Shown: positions 1 to 11,200, numbered from the stretch's first letter. The stretch is 24,566 nt of DNA from Silene noctiflora (GCA_009801015.1 VHZZ01002601.1:107319-131884); one strand, 5' to 3'. Translations and numbers: made by a program. The notes: a model not told the origin generated them from the letters alone.

Positions 1-291
1 TCCTCGGGTTACTTGAAATGTCCAAAACGCCCCTTCATGGCCTAGACTCGACTCTCCTAGCCTCGTGATCCGTGATGAATGCCAATTTGTTTAGGGAAAA
101 CCGCTCCATTTCCTACAAAAACACGATAAAGCATGCAAGTCACCTAGAACACGGATTTAGCTCATAAAACACTTTATAAAAGCGCAAATGACATGAAAAT
201 GGGGGTAAAAAGTATATAAAAATACAACACATCATTTACCATGTCACCAATTTGGGGCACCGCGCCCGATAGGGTGCGGTGCAACAACTAG
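1..291 (+). mobile_element. Helitron 3' terminus, 5' part outside the window
   Basis: A GC-rich hairpin (stem 257-267 with 272-282, 11 bp with one G/T pair, loop 268-271) is followed by a 5-nt spacer and CTAG at 288-291, then a T at 292. A hairpin plus CTRR before a host T is the diagnostic Helitron 3' end. Homology to the Helitron at 839-1718 starts exactly at 292 (matching 1297), so 291/292 is a real insertion boundary between A and T. The bases before about 234 show no coding. On the minus strand they begin TGATGTG and resemble plant LTR sequence, so an LTR fragment nested in the Helitron is an alternative for 1-234. Confidence 0.55.
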
Positions 292-785
292 TTAAGTTAA
301 AGTGTAAAAAAAAATATATTATTCGTAATTTTTTCGTTTTAGAAGTATGCAATATATGAATGCTCTTATCTTGTAGTACGTTTGTATTGAAAGACAGAAA
401 ATAGAATTCATCAAAAAGTGTTTGCTAAAAAATGTTTGTGGCAATCATGTTTAGTTTAAAAATAATTATAATAGTAAAATTTCTATCACAACATACATAT
501 AATTAGTGAAATTTCATTTATGTAACAAAATAAAAGTATCCTATTAATATGTTTATGCAAATTGGAAAAATCATATTACCCTTTTAAATGGAATAGAATT
601 AGTTATTTTATGGAATTAATCTGTATGACCACTTGTAAATATATAAATGGTATAGAATTATTTATCGTATGAAATTAATTAGCTTGGCCCAGCTGTAGAT
701 AGGATATAATGGACCCCAGTTTTAGAATAATTCATTTTAGGCGGGAAAATTTTAGAGATCTCTTATTCTTTTAGTATATGAGAGA
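292..785 (-). mobile_element. Truncated Helitron copy (5' half), same family as 839-1718
   Basis: This stretch aligns along most of its length with 1297-1718, including shared blocks around 292-305/1297-1310, 440-520/1430-1500 and the GGCGGGAAAATTTTAG block at about 741-756. On the minus strand it starts with TC (rc of 784-785) in the form TCTCTCATATACTAAAAG, the same 5' end as the 880-bp Helitron. The 3' half is missing because another Helitron ends at 291. It has no coding capacity, so it is a non-autonomous element. Confidence 0.6.
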
Positions 786-838
786 TTATTACCTTTTTAA
801 ATGGAATAGAATTAGTTATTGTATCGAATTAATCTGTA

Positions 839-1718
839 TTAGTATAGATCCCGCGCAAATGCGCGGTTTTTAAACAGAAATATTAGAGAATTTAACAATT
901 AAACTACTGGTTTAACTTCATTTGAATTTTAACTATAAAATATACTATTAGTAATGTTTTATATTTAGAGGTAGAAACCCAATTACAATAGGTGAATAAC
1001 ATTATAACTTGAAGAAAAATTATATTAAGAGGTTGAATAAAGAAGGTTCAACACTTTTACTCCTAATAATAAAATCGTGGTTTTACCGAAACTATTTTGT
1101 TCACTTTATTTTAAAATAATATTGTAGTGATACCATTATATCCAATAAAGGTGTAATATAAGCGTGAAATTATGACATTAGTAATACAATCAGATAAGAT
1201 TTGCATTGAAATAATTATACTTATATACTCCGTGTTTGTTAAATAACAAATTAACCAATTTTTAAATGTTCGTAGAGTATGAAGAAGGGATATATATTAA
1301 GTTAAAGTGGAAGAAAATATTTATAATTCGTAATATTTATGAATACTACATAAGTTTGTATCAAAAGACAGAATAGTAGAATTATTAAGAATGAAAATAT
1401 TTGCTAAATAACTGTGCGTAACCATAAAGTTTAGTTTAAAAAATAATAACGTTAAAATATTTTATCACATCATACGTATAATTAGTGTAATTTATTTTTG
1501 ACAAAATCAGATATGTTACTAATATGTCTACGCAAATTGAAAATTATATTATATCCTTTCAAAATGGAATATAGATATTTATTGTTTGGAAAGTATGGTC
1601 TATTTGTAGATATGATATAGTGAAGTCTAATTTTAGAATAAATTATTTAGGCGGGAAAATTTTAGTAATCTCTTATTCTTTTAGTATAAAGGGGATTATT
1701 CTTTTAGTATAAGAGGGA
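839..1718 (-). mobile_element. Non-autonomous Helitron, 880 bp, complete ends
   Basis: Read on the minus strand it starts with TC (TCCCTCTTATACTAAAAG, rc of 1701-1718). It ends in a 7-bp-stem hairpin (851-866), an 8-nt spacer and CTAA (rc of 839-842). It sits between host A and T with no target duplication, as Helitrons do. Joining the flanks 838 and 1719 gives AATCTGTA/TGACCAG, which matches the uninterrupted paralog near 631-646. Near its 5' end the TTATTCTTTTAGTATAA block occurs twice (about 1672-1713). It has no helicase or Rep coding, so it would have depended on an autonomous partner. Confidence 0.75.
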
Positions 1719-1758
1719 TGACCAGTTGTAGATATATAAATGGTAATAAAATTATTTA

Positions 1759-2343
1759 CCATTCTCTATCTACTAAAAGAATAGGTGATCTCAATTATTT
1801 TCCCGCCAAAAAGCATATTCTCAAAAAAGGAAACTAATGATAATTATATTCATTCACTAATTAAGAAAACTAACAATTATAATATTATTCATCTATTATA
1901 TTTTCATTTAAATTAATCTTTTTATCAAATTATATTATTTTTACTAAACTATAAACTATATTATTTTAATTAAAATAAAATAAAATTGATATAAAACTAT
2001 AAATTGCTAAATTTTTTATTAATCTTATTATTAGACCATGAGTTGACCCATATCCTGTATAAAACGATCGTTTTTATTACCTTCGTGACAAAAAAAAAAT
2101 TGAAAAAAAAATATAAATTGAAACTCATTAGTTTATGCTATAAAAATATTTTCATTAAAATATATTTCAAGTCAATCATTAATCAATTCTCTTAACTAAT
2201 TTTCAGTTTTACCTTTTATTTATCAAAATAAAATACAATGATGACAAATGTAAACAAGTAATAAGACACCAATATTATATAAGTAATTTTATAAGAATAT
2301 TAAAATTTAAGTACCGTGCATATAATGCACGGGTCTAAACTAG
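1759..2343 (+). mobile_element. Non-autonomous Helitron, about 580 bp
   Basis: The 5' end lies near 1763 (TCTCTATCTACTAAAAG, followed by a TTTTCCCGCC block at 1799-1808), the same terminal type as the neighbouring Helitrons but on the other strand. The 3' end is a hairpin with an 8-bp stem (2314-2321 with 2325-2332, loop ATA), a 7-nt spacer and CTAG at 2340-2343 before T 2344. The flanks rejoin the 210-bp repeat unit (ATTATTTA, then TATCGTATTAAT). A few bases at the left edge (1759-1762) do not fit exactly, so the start is uncertain by about 4 bp. The interior is very AT-rich. A small open frame inside it looks like chance. Confidence 0.65.
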
Positions 2344-2645
2344 TATCGTATTAATCAACTTGGACCAGATGTAGATAGGAGATAATGAAGCCCAATTATA
2401 GAATAATTAATTTAGGTGGAAAATTTTTAGAGATTTCTTATTTTTTTTTAGTATAAGGCTGATTATTACCTTTTTAAATGGAAAATAATTAGTTATTGTA
2501 TGAAATTAATCCGTATGGCCAGTTGTAGATATATAAATGGTATAAAATTATTTGATAAGATATAATGAAACCCAATTATAGAATAATTCGTTTTAGGCGG
2601 AAAATTTTAGAAATCTTTATTCTTTTATTATAATGGGAATGGGGA

Positions 2646-3060
2646 TTTGGTGCTTGATAACCGGTGTAAAATATATTGTCATTTTTAAGTATGAGTGAGA
2701 AATGAGAAAAAGGAAGATACATCAGACTACCTCAAACTTATTTGTTTTTGAGCAAATGTGTATTTTTTTCTGAGCTTATTATCTTAAACTTTATTTGTTT
2801 TTGAGCATATATGTATTTTTTATGAGCTTATTAAAGTTTATAGGTTAGACTTTAATTTTTTTTCGTCAAAACTCAAATTTAAGTGAACTTATATGTAATA
2901 TTTTTTGAATTTTATTGTAAATTTTTGAGCTTAATGTTTAAGTGAATTAACTCAGAAACTTTATAATAAAATGACAGTAATTAATTTAAAAATGATTAAA
3001 CTTGAAAAATTAGGAATGGATAATATAAGAGCAAGGGAACATTAAACTGAAGTTAATTTC
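2646..3060 (+). promoter_or_regulatory. Presumed promoter region of the FBL15-like gene
   Basis: This AT-rich, non-coding stretch lies between the Helitron complex and the leader. TTTGTTTTTGAGCA(A/T)AT followed by GTATTTTT and GAGCTTATTA appears twice (about 2740-2780 and 2793-2832), a short imperfect direct repeat. A weak TATA-like string, TAATATAAGA, lies at 3021-3030, about 280 bp before the start codon. No transcription start can be fixed from sequence, so this is inferred mainly from position. Confidence 0.3.
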
Positions 3061-3304
3061 TGTTTTGCAACTTTTGCGATCAGATCTCTTTGTCTTTCAT
3101 CTCTCTTTACATTTATTCCTCAGAATTCCTAACATTTTGCATCCACAAATTCCAAATCCCCAAATTGTCCTTCCTGCTTCCTCTTATTTTCACTCGATCC
3201 CTCTTTTCTAGGGTTTCCCCTCTATTCGATTTCCCCCCTTTTGATTAAATTTACAATCTAGGGTTTTGACGGTCCAATTAAACCAAATTTGTGTGGGGGT
3301 TTGT
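3061..3304 (+). other. CT-rich 5' leader of the FBL15-like gene
   Basis: The stretch changes from AT-rich to pyrimidine-rich (runs such as CTTTCATCTCTCTTTAC and TCGATTTCCCCCCTTTTG), typical of plant 5' UTRs. It has no ATG, so the codon at 3305 is the first available start and there is no upstream ORF. The transcript start is not determined. Confidence 0.4.
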
Positions 3305-6300
3305 ATGAGGATTTGGTGTTGTCTTCCATGCTTCGGCGAATTCGAAAGCGGAACTGACAACAACAACAACAACAACATGGAAGGTGATAAAGATGCCGAA
3401 AATGTCGATAATTGTGACAATAATCGTCAAGATCAGGAATTTGGGGAAGAAATTGGAGGGCGTAATGATGATGAAGAGGATAAATTAGGGTTTTCATTGG
3501 GATTAAATGGTAGTAGTTTAAGCAATAATAATGGAAGTTCGAAGCGAGATCTTAAGGGTGTGGTGGTGGGGAGAGAGACGAGTGTTGATGAGATGTTGGA
3601 GTTGTCCATGGGTGGGAGTAGCAGCCGCATTTTGCCCCGTTGCGACGCCGAAAACGGTCGCAATGTGGGCCCTGTGTTAGGTTGCAATTTAGTCGAGTCT
3701 TTTGTTGGGGAAGCAGCGTCCTTTGAGGAGGATGTTCTTCATTCGGATTCCCAACCTAAGCGTGCCAAACTCGAATCGAGTTTGCAGTATGATCTCTTTC
3801 TTACTTTTTTTTTTTCTTGTTTTTTTCTTTTTTTTTTTTTAGTGAGCTTGTTGTACATTTTAAGGGTCGGAAAAATTAGACGTTTAAGTCTGAAATTTGG
3901 AAAACAATTTTTTTTTCTTTTAAAAGAAATTAAATTAATCTTAAATTGTTTATAAATTGAAATTAAACTGTAGATATTCCATTGAATATTCGTTTTGAAA
4001 ATTTACGGAATCTTATGTGGTTGCTGTTAGAACAATTCTCTTTTGATCTCTGATACGACTGTTCAATCTGGAGATTGATAGACTGTGAAAGACTAAAATC
4101 CGTGGTGAATGGGTTTGATAGGATTCTAGCTAAAAGAACAAAATAAAATAGATGGAGAAGGATAAATGAAGTGATGGTCTCACTGTTTTCATTCGATAAA
4201 TTCTGGGTAATGCAGTAGTTTGAGGGAGCCTGACTTATATATAGGAAATGAAGAGAAAACAAGAATGAAGTAAATTACGAAATTACCCTTCCACTTATAT
4301 TCGTTGTGAACTCATTGCCAAGTTTCTGTTGTGAGTAAATGGTTGACTGTTTGTGTGGTGGCGAACTTTATGAGATATAGTGATGGCAGTTAATAATTAT
4401 TCAAACTTATCAGATTGTTTTCCACGGGTTTGAAAATATTTAGATGTCAATGTTTTATGAACACAAAACATGGAAGACTAAAGGATGCAAAAGTTGATAT
4501 TACTTCATATTTTGTAATATAGTCTATTTCTTCTTCTGACAGGAAATTTGTGCGTTTAGGATTCATAAGAGTCCAATGGTTTGTGCTGGTGTTTTTGAAC
4601 GATTCATATTTAGGACTTTTTTACATTAGTTATCTTTTTGCTGGAGCCGACAAACATTGACACTAATGAAATCAGATACGAATAGGACAGAAAGTGGGTT
4701 AGGGTTAAAACTTTATAGCCTATTTAAGTGATAGGGTCGACATGAACTTGACACGAAATTTATAAGGGTTGGGTTAGGTTGAGGATTGAGGTATCTTAAC
4801 AGGAACAGCCCATTTATTTAATTATGTTTTACTTTGGGTTGGGTTGATCGGATAACCAACCTAACCTAGATAATTTGGCTAATCAGAAGAAATTACCCAT
4901 TTGATTAGTAAAACATTATTAATTTATCATCAGCTGTTTATAATAAATGTTCGTTTTGATTTTTTGGTGCTATTTTGAGCTTTGAAAAAGGGTTAAATGG
5001 GCAAGCAGATTAGATGGTTCAACACGTTTAACATAGTAGGACTTGGGTGAGCTAAACTAAGTTGGTTTCAATTAAAATGGGTTAGATAAGCTGGTTTGGG
5101 TAATGGAGCAAATTAATGGGCCGAGTTCGAGTCATTACACATTACCTATTTTTATGTAATAAGGTAGGGCATTAGTTGGAGGTTGATGACCTGTTTAACA
5201 ATAACAAAGCCCAACACACGATGATGTGTTTGCCAAGTCTAATTTTGGTGTTGCATTGAACCAAAAGGAATTACAATGTCATTAACACTACCACTGAGTG
5301 CAGGATAGAGAGTCTTGGTGTTCGTAGCCTCTAACTTAGGTCAAGACTAGAGACGCCATCTTAAAGACACTTTGAGAAGCCTTTTCAAATATTATGGATC
5401 CCCAATAGCAGTGATTTTACATTATGCTAGTCATTGATAGGGTGAATGAGTATATTTTTGCGTTTGTGGTGGTATTGTTTATTTATCTCTTGAATCTCGA
5501 CTGGCTGATTGTTCGCAACTTAGCATTAATCTTGAAATCTCCTTGCCATATCTACATTGTAATCCCAAGGATTGTCCTTACGGTGGTGGTTGTCTGTGCA
5601 GAGAATGTCATTTTTCAACAGCAGGACTACCATCTGCTGATAACAGATTTGATGTAATAAGGAGCTACAGTAGCTCCAACAATTTGTCCGTTCATGAAAG
5701 TAATAAGATTTGGCACCTTTCCTCTTCAGTAGAGGAAGACGTAAATACTTGTAGCCCTATCAATGTTCAGGATACTATTCAAGGCGACATTGATTCTTCA
5801 AGCATAGATGGCACGGAGATTCAGATGGATCTTTCAGATGATTTGTTGCATATGGTAACATCATTCATCTGCGTGACCCCATTTTTGCTAGTAATATTTG
5901 GTATATATAAAAGAAGAATTATATAATTTAAACTTGGTATCTGAAATAATTTTACTCACTTGTTAGCTATTATTGAAGCCCTTGGCCTTAAGTGACATTA
6001 TGGCTTCCAGTCTCTAGTCGAAGATCTGGTAGACAGTTTCTGGCAGCCTCTTGAGAGGGGCTGGTAATAGTATGACTTATGTATGTTCTTACCATGCTTT
6101 CAGATCGGTTAGTAACTATACTTCTCTTTTTTTTTTTCCTTGTCAGGTATTCTCTTTCCTAGGCCATGGAGACCTTTGCCGAGCTGCAATGGTCTGCAAG
6201 CAATGGCGAGTTGCAAGTGCTCGTGAAGAATTTTGGCGATCTTTGGATTTTGAAAACCGAAACATATCTGTAGAACAATGTGAGTTATTTTTCCAGCGGA

Positions 6301-8203
6301 ATAAACATATCTTCCTAGATTGATAATGTAAAATATACTTCATATGTGTTTATGCATGTAATTTGTAGAATAGGTTTAATTGTCTTTGTGTTGACTTAAT
6401 ACAGCCTGCTATTAATGTGTGTCTTTGTGTTGACTTAATACAGCCTGCTATTAATGTGTGATAAGTAGTTGTAGTACTATGCCCTGGCCTCCGTACATGT
6501 CTATTTTGTGTGTTTGTAAATGGTTACTGAAAAGACATTAAAAAGACGACTCTTTCCTCACAATGTGAATTCGATGCGATTTTATGCTAGAAGATGCACA
6601 AAATTTGATCTTAGTTATACACAAATTCAAGCGAATTGAATCCCGAATTCAAGCGAGTTGATTCACGAATTCAAGCAAATCAATACACAAATGAATTGCG
6701 AACTAACACATACAGATTGATTCACTATTCACATCCCGTTGAGACCCCTTGGTAACTCTGCCGTGTATATCTATTTGATTCTGTGTTTGCGAATGAAAAA
6801 TTCCAAAGGGGATTTCGGATGGCCTTCAAAGTTCGTGGATTGCTCGCTTAATGTTTATCTTTTCTCCTATTTTGTTTAGATTAAAGGGAGTAATTTCGAA
6901 CTGTCCTGTGATAATATGTAAGATGTGTATTTTTAGCCTTTTAGGTTTAGTGAAAAAGATTGGTGTCGGAGCTGATGGATAGTAGTGTTAGCAATCCTTT
7001 GTTGAATAATTAATGTAAGTTCATTCATTCTTCGTTTGGTCATTGGGGTACAGCTTTGAGGATGTAAAGGTCTGTTGCTAAGGTCAATTTGAACTATTAC
7101 AACTCATTCGTTGAATTGAAAATGAGAAATCACTCCATAACTTTCCTCCATGAAAGCTAACAGGTGGGTCATGTTTGAAGAACATCTATTTAGGGTGATT
7201 TTTGTGCAGTGGGCCCAATGGTTGTTGATAGATGTTTTCATGGATTGTTTCATAGATAAGATTTGACATGAAGCATGTTAGATGATCACTTGGTCTTCTA
7301 GACATTACAAGATACTTGTTGTTCAATGCATTATGAAGATGCTGTGCCTTGACAATAACATGGAAACATGGGTTCCCTGGTTGATGGTTATTTTGCCTAT
7401 GTTGAACTTCATGAATGTAAAGGGTGCATGAAGAGGGTTGTGCTTCTTGCTGCTCATCCTTTCGGTTGGATGATTTAGCTCAGTATGCTAACAATAAGCT
7501 TGTCGGCTTTAGACATTGTTGCGACTCTTATGAGGGAGACCTATGGGATTTGACCAAAGGAAGAAGTACTGCTGTGGGCTGCTAGTTATTTTTGATGTTA
7601 AATGTTAAACATTATGACGATGGTGGTCTAAGGAGAAAATTCTTTTCTGCAACATGGCGTGATATGACACTTGGACTATTTTTTTCAGGCAAAAAATTTC
7701 ATTTTTTTCACTAAAGTAGAATTGTAAAATCTGGTGTCCATATTTAGTAGCCTGATTCTGGTGATACTGTTTTATTGTTACCTTCCTCTTATGGCTTAGC
7801 TTTCTAAAGAATTCCCTTTGATGTAGCTCCATGGGGAGAATCACAAGCATTTTTGGCTAAGATTGCCAAATAGCGATATGTGGTCCGATTGCACCGAGAG
7901 GGATATAGATTCGACTTGGGATAAAGTGGAATATATCATAATGGAAGTGGCAAAAGACGTTTCTAGGAGAGTCCAAAGGGAACATGACATCGACTAAGGA
8001 CACATCTTGGTGGAATGATGTGAGGCAAGCGATAAAGAACAAACGCGATTGCTATAAAGGTTTAGGGAAGTGCATGAGCACGAAGAACTATGAGAAGTGC
8101 AAAGAGGCTAGAAGAGCCGCTAAAAAGGGAGTGCGTGATGCAATGTCAAAAATCAATCAACAATATACGCAAGATTGGATACGAAGGAAAGGGAATGATA
8201 CAT

Positions 8204-8242
<39 letters not shown>

Positions 8243-11200
8243 AACTTGCGCGTATAAGGGAGAGAAAGACGAGAGATATAAGGAGAGTTAAATGTGTGAA
8301 GGATAGTGATAAAAAAATCTTGGATGAAGGTCATACTTTGATACTTTAATCAATGGCCAATAAGGATAAGAGATTGGCAATGTATACTTCCCTTTGACTA
8401 TGGTTAATGGTTAATCTAGAATTTATTCATATAATTCAAAAGAGTGAAGTTTTCCTTTTCTTCAACCAATTAGGTTGTGTCAGCTATGAGATTGGTCTTA
8501 AAATTTATTATGAGTTGGTTGGACAAAGATGGATTGAAAGTGAGATAGATTTATTTGGTTCAAGTAGTACATGACCTTCGATTGATCATGAGGCGTATTC
8601 TACCCTTTAAAATAAAATTCTATTGAAGCGTAACGTAAAAGCTCCTTCTCATCCTTGTCTTTTTTTTTTTTTTTTGGTTCGGAAGTTCGAGAATGTTGTC
8701 TGTGATGGTATACCTATTGAAGTTTGGAGGTGTTTGAGGGAACGAGTTAAATGGGTAACCATGCTATTTGACAAGATTTGGAGAAACAATAAGATGCCGT
8801 CAGCATGGAGGAAAAGTACCCATATCCCTTTGTATAAGATCAAAGGTGATGTTCAAGATTGCTCCCTAGTTGTAGAGGAATTAAGCTAATGAGTCATATG
8901 ATGAAATTATGGGAACGGGTGATTGAGCAAAGGTTAAGGAAATGTGTAGACATATCGGATAACCAATTTGGATTTGGATTTATGCCGGGGAGCTATGGAA
9001 GCAATTCATCTTATAAGACAAATGATGGTGCTTTATCAAGATAGGAAAAACCGAAAAAAGACTTTTCACATGGTTCTTATTGATTTAGAGAAGACATGAT
9101 TATGTACCGAGAGAAGTACTTTGGTGGACGTTAGCGAAGAAAGGATTATCACGAAAATACATTGATTTAATAAAAGACGTATGAAGGAAGTGCAACTAGT
9201 GTAAAAACCAATGTTCGGAGGGCAATAGAGTTTCTTATTACGATTGGGGTGCATAAGGTTTAGCTCTTGGTCCTTTTCTCTTTGCTATAGTCATGGACGA
9301 GTTGACAAGCTCAATTCGAAGACGTCCTTGTTGTATGATGTTTCCATATGATTTTGTGTTGATTGATGAGATGAAAGGAGGACTCGAAAGGAAATTAGAA
9401 TTATGGAGGACTACTTTGAAAGCTCGTGGATTTAGACTAAGTAGAAATAAAACCGAATATTTGGAATGTAGGTTTAGCGGGACAATCACTTTTGATGGGG
9501 GGATCATCAAGTATTAGATGGGGATGTGGCTCATAGGATTGAAGCATGGTATTAAAGAAGGGTGGTTGAAGTGGAAGAGCGCCGCGGGGTTTTTATGTGA
9601 TCCCGGATGCGTAGAGACTAAAGGGTAAATCCAACCTCACGACTAGTTACTAGTCGTTGTCCTTGTCCATACTATTGTATGGCTCGGAGTGCTAGGGCCG
9701 TGATACACACTTGCATATCACACCTGCACTCTTGTATTGCACTCTGAGTGCTAGAGCCGTGAAACTCACTCTTGTATGGCTCTGAGTGCTAGAGCCGTGA
9801 AACTTTGCCACGTTCATAAGATGAATGTGGCAGAGATGCGTATACTTCGATTGATGGGTGGCCGTCGATTGTTTTGTCGTCATAGAAGGAATGATTGACT
9901 TAGAAATGAGGTGGTCTAGGAGAAGGTGAAGGCTGTCTCTAGGAATGTTCAAAATAAACCGTACCGCAAATAGCCAAACCAAAAAATCGTGCATTTTTAG
10001 GTTCGGTTAATCAAACCGTTTCACCGAACCGCTACTACGACGGTTATGCTACGACAATTTAACAGGTAAACCGAACCAAACCGTTTTACTAAAAACTAAC
10101 AAAAAAAAAAACTATATAAAGAATTGTTCTTTTTCGTTTTCCCGTTGCATTCAAACTGAAAAGCTCTTAAATTGATTTATAGTGAACTTTATCTAGTTAA
10201 TTTTATGGTTGGGAATAATAAATAATGAAAATTTAATCAAATCACTAGAAAGAATAAAATGAAAGGAAATATAAAATTTAGTATATGTAGAACGATACCG
10301 AACCGTTTATAGCAGTTTAGCGAACCGTTTATAACCGTTAGAAACGGTGTAGTTTAGGAGGTTAGGTTTAGAGGTTGGCCGAGCCGAACCGAACCATGTC
10401 TGAATCGAATTATATTAGCGGTCTGGTTCCGGTTTTGAACACCCCTAGTTGTCTCGTTAGAGGATAAGATGATGGAGAACATATTAATATGGTTTGGACA
10501 TGTGAAGATGAGACCGATTAATTCCCTTGTTAGGAGGCTCGATAATTGAGGATATTGTGAGAGGAAGAGCCTTAGAGGTAGGCCTAAGAAAATTTAGATG
10601 AAGGTGAAAGAGGATGATTTTTTTTTTATATTCCTTGGGATTGATAAGGACATGGCGATGAAGAGATATTATGGAGAAAAATGATATGGGGGAACGATGG
10701 AGTTTGATTTCTCACGTGTCTTGTTTATTATATTTCTTTTTATTCCTTTTTATTTTTATTCTTATTTTGCATATTTGTTTTTAAAAATAAAAATTGGGTT
10801 TACTTATTGTTTTATATTCACCATTATTATTATTATTGTTATTGTTATTGTTATGAGTTTCAGATGATGATTCGTATCATTTTGGTACTAAGGCTCTCAT
10901 GTTGTTGTATAGCTCATACTAGGAAGTGGTCCATAGAGTTAAACCAATCAACGCTGATTCTGTGCAATTTTTGTCGATTTTATCAAAAAGCATGTAGAGT
11001 TATAGAACATGTTGCACTTTGGTTGCATTTTTGTGTCAATGGATTTAGTTTACAAAGTTTGCCTTCAAGGTTGAGTAAGATACTAACCAAAACCCTTGAA
11101 GGAGTTTTTATTACGCATTGTGCATAAGGCACAATTAGGCTGTCTGTCTTGAACTCCGGTTTTTTCATCAACTCATTGTCTCTAAAGTGACGTGCCCTTG

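Larger units (their letters stand above)
573..2645 (-). repeat. Three tandem units derived from a Helitron 5' end; the middle one is disrupted
   Basis: A unit of about 212 bp (573-785) begins TATTACC(T/C)TTTTAAATGG and ends in the Helitron 5' TC end. The second unit is scattered over 786-838, 1719-1758 and 2344-2462. The third, internally deleted, is 2463-2645. The pieces of unit 2 read continuously once 839-1718 and roughly 1759-2343 are removed. The array is non-coding. Confidence 0.65.
6280..7859 (+). other. Left part of intron 3 (before the LINE)
   Basis: The donor is CAAT/GTGAGT at 6279/6280. Apart from the 39-bp tandem duplication and the GAATTCAAG repeats listed separately, I see no gene or clear transposon here. 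The LINE could extend leftwards into 7480-7860, but no endonuclease motif is recognisable. Confidence 0.5.
7860..10909 (+). mobile_element. Decayed RTE-like LINE in intron 3
   Basis: A non-LTR retrotransposon in sense with the gene, broken by stops, frameshifts and an inserted hAT element. Recognisable pieces in order: the DTSWWNDV region (about 8005), [14 protein letters not shown] (about 8240), [11 protein letters not shown] and [13 protein letters not shown] (8700-8870), [14 protein letters not shown] (about 8875), [19 protein letters not shown] (9118-9175), MDELTSSI and [14 protein letters not shown] (9293-9410), LLYGSEC (9670), then GHVKMR and RGRPKK (10500-10590). The 3' end, GATGATTCGTATCATTTTGG...AAGGCTC...GTTGTTGTA (about 10863-10909), matches the 3' end of the minus-strand copy in intron 16. 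No clear target duplication was found. The left limit is uncertain. Confidence 0.85.

Noticed and set aside
2004..2195. 63-residue open frame on the plus strand
   Set aside because: Lies in the AT-rich interior of a non-autonomous Helitron; Lys/Ile/Phe-rich composition as expected by chance.
3208..3687. Open frames on the minus strand opposite exon 1
   Set aside because: Antisense shadows of the exon 1 coding sequence; low complexity (CAA repeat read as Leu/Cys runs), no domain.
4680..5160. GGGTTGGGTT-rich stretch as a telomere-like repeat
   Set aside because: Not in the TTTAGGG register and not tandem; more like a decayed dispersed repeat.
5424..5657. Hydrophobic 77-residue open frame in intron 1
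   Set aside because: It is the intron plus the wrong frame of exon 2; the F-box gene uses the other frame.
6620..6690. Repeats as a CRISPR-like array
   Set aside because: Units abut with no unique spacers, and the sequence is a plant intron.
9660..9810. GAGTGCTAG...CCGTG repeats as an RNA gene
   Set aside because: They coincide with a coding motif of the LINE; no tRNA or snoRNA boxes found.
7476..10922. TAGCTCA at 7476 and 10910 as the target duplication of the intron 3 LINE
   Set aside because: Only 7 bases match cleanly, and no LINE coding is recognisable between 7483 and 7860; may be chance.
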